Shown here: piece by piece, positions 62,944 through 64,000 of the stretch | Layout of the letters: each line of letters starts with the position of its first letter | Numbering within the stretch: the first letter of the stretch is position 1 | Assembly (NCBI RefSeq): GCF_000827125.1 | Contig: NZ_CP010311.1 | Span: 1,364,001-1,428,000 of the forward strand | DNA length: 64,000 nucleotides | From: Geoalkalibacter subterraneus | GTDB taxonomy: Bacteria > Desulfobacterota > Desulfuromonadia > Desulfuromonadales > Geoalkalibacteraceae | Reading direction: 5' to 3' | The notes under the pieces: generated by a model | Databases searched by the model: none | Seen by the model: only the letters and a program-made list of their open reading frames with translations | Told to the model about the DNA's origin: nothing | Made by a program: the position numbers and the translations under genes

Positions 62944-64000
62944 ATGGATATTCTCTACCGTGCACGTTATCTGGTGCCGATCGTCGCACCTGTCATCGAG
63001 TCCGGCGGACTCCTTGTGCGGCGCGGTCAAATTGTCGATGTCGGCCGCGCAGACGAACTCTCCGCCGCATCACCGAAGGCCAAGGTTGTCGATTTCGGCG
63101 ATGACGCCGTCCTGCTGCCCCCCCTGGTCAATGCGCACACGCATCTGGAGCTGACCCATTTCCCGCAATGGGCCCGGGCGCTGGGGGAGAGTTCTCCCGG
63201 TGATGATTTTATCGACTGGATCAAGCATGTCATCCGCGTCAAGCGCAGCCTCAAGCCGGAACAATTTACCGCTTCGATCAAAGATGGCATCCAGGCATGC
63301 CTTGCCTCCGGTACCGGTGCGGTGGGAGACATCCTGTCCTGGTTTCCGGCGCGGGAGGCTTTCAGACAGTGTCCCTTGTTCGGACGGCTGTATCTTGAAA
63401 CGCTGGGACGCGATCCGGCACACGCCCGCCATATTCTCCAAGGGCTCGGGAAAATCACCCGCGAAGTGGTGAGCGGGCGCCTGCGCCTGGGCATCTCGCC
63501 TCATTCTCTTTACAATCTAAGCAGTGAATACCTGGAGGATCTTCTCAGCTACGCGCATAGGCATAGCCTCCCATTGGCGATTCATATTGCGGAATCCCGG
63601 GAGGAGACAGAATTTCTTCTTCATTCACGGGGGCCCCTGGTTGATCGCCTCTATCCTTACGTTGGATGGCAGGATATGGTCCCGATGCCGGTCGGTCAGA
63701 CGCCGGTGGCGTATCTTGAGGCCAAGGGAGGGCTGAAGCCTGACAACCTGCTGATTCACGGGGTACATGTCACCCCGGACGAATGCCAGGCGATTGCCCG
63801 CCGCGGTGCGACTGTCGTTCTCTGCCCCCGCTCCAACGCGCGCCTGGGGGTCGGCACCGCGCCGATTTCCGATTACCTGGAGGCCGGAGTCGATCTGGCC
63901 CTGGGCACGGACAGCCCGGCCAGCAATGATTCACTTTCCATGTGGGATGAGCTGGCTTTTGCGCGCAAAGTTTACGCGGGCAGTGTCGAACCGCAGATGC
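62944..64000 (+). CDS. Amidohydrolase (MtaD/SsnA-like deaminase family), 3' end beyond window
   Basis: The open frame runs from ATG 62944 to the right edge. Motifs of the metal-dependent amidohydrolases are visible: PPLVNAHTHLELTHFP (HxH), SLPLAIHIAESREETEF, NLLIHGVHVTPDECQAIARR, and LGTDSPASNDSLSMWDEL with the catalytic aspartate. The group includes S-adenosylhomocysteine/5'-methylthioadenosine deaminases and chlorohydrolases. Substrate assignment is not possible from what is seen. It follows panC closely on the same strand. Confidence 0.9.
   Translation, partial: MDILYRARYLVPIVAPVIESGGLLVRRGQIVDVGRADELSAASPKAKVVDFGDDAVLLPPLVNAHTHLELTHFPQWARALGESSPGDDFIDWIKHVIRVKRSLKPEQFTASIKDGIQACLASGTGAVGDILSWFPAREAFRQCPLFGRLYLETLGRDPAHARHILQGLGKITREVVSGRLRLGISPHSLYNLSSEYLEDLLSYAHRHSLPLAIHIAESREETEFLLHSRGPLVDRLYPYVGWQDMVPMPVGQTPVAYLEAKGGLKPDNLLIHGVHVTPDECQAIARRGATVVLCPRSNARLGVGTAPISDYLEAGVDLALGTDSPASNDSLSMWDELAFARKVYAGSVEPQM

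Overview
The window looks like a chromosomal segment of a Desulfuromonadales-type bacterium (Geobacter/Desulfuromonas/Geoalkalibacter relatives). The evidence is a GeoRSP radical-SAM locus, a tetraheme-cytochrome/FeS/NrfD quinone-oxidoreductase set resembling Geobacter Cbc4, a class II ribonucleotide reductase, a large NAD-glutamate dehydrogenase, a sigma-54 response regulator and a PEP-CTERM protein. A BCCT betaine-type transporter suggests a brackish or marine setting. These taxonomic inferences come from gene content read by eye, not from a search.

Region 1 (1-8.4 kb) is a type I-C CRISPR-Cas locus entered inside cas8c, followed by cas7, an inserted gene for a HEAT-repeat/zinc/PD-(D/E)XK protein, then cas4, cas1, cas2, a leader and an array of 51 repeats whose distal end is cut short. 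Region 2 (8.4-14.8 kb) is accessory DNA. It holds two copies of a 130-bp repeat, a HigB/HigA module, a small lipoprotein with an apparent ATC start, an IS91-like element with an XerD-like recombinase, a PEP-CTERM protein and a truncated nitroreductase.

Region 3 (14.8-41.1 kb) is mostly ordinary chromosome: a BaiN-like flavoprotein, ArfB, a DASS transporter, the NrfD/FeS/cytochrome complex, a beta-barrel porin, a MauE/rhodanese pair, a BetT-like transporter, a UMF1-type MFS/GDPD pair, Nudix, Bpt, Tag, CspA, NrdJ and a sigma-54 response regulator. It also contains gene debris: a DUF4197/ABC-ATPase chimera, a truncated IS4-type transposase abutting a frameshifted hydrolase-like gene, an XRE pseudogene and a GGDEF remnant.

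Region 4 (41.2-50.3 kb) is the most interesting part. Same-strand genes encode a periplasmic binding-like protein, two parallel beta-helix proteins, a PhnD-like lipoprotein, a TPR protein, a YedE-type putative selenium transporter, a PqqD-like peptide chaperone, a radical SAM/SPASM enzyme, an 18-codon ORF (MKKYMKPRVVGSSNVHPC) with a near-perfect Shine-Dalgarno and its own terminator, a SPASM paralogue that has lost the radical SAM cysteines, and a class V desulfurase. I propose that the 18-mer is the substrate of this GeoRSP RiPP-like system, and that the system may be linked to selenium or sulfur chemistry.

Region 5 (50.3-64 kb) is housekeeping: PhoH, TsaD, DUF2062, RsmA, a parvulin-type PPIase, NAD-GDH, a flavin reductase, PanB, PanC and a partial amidohydrolase. 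Three copies of a long, covarying palindromic element sit between genes at 43.7, 46.4 and 61.9 kb. I found no tRNA or rRNA genes.
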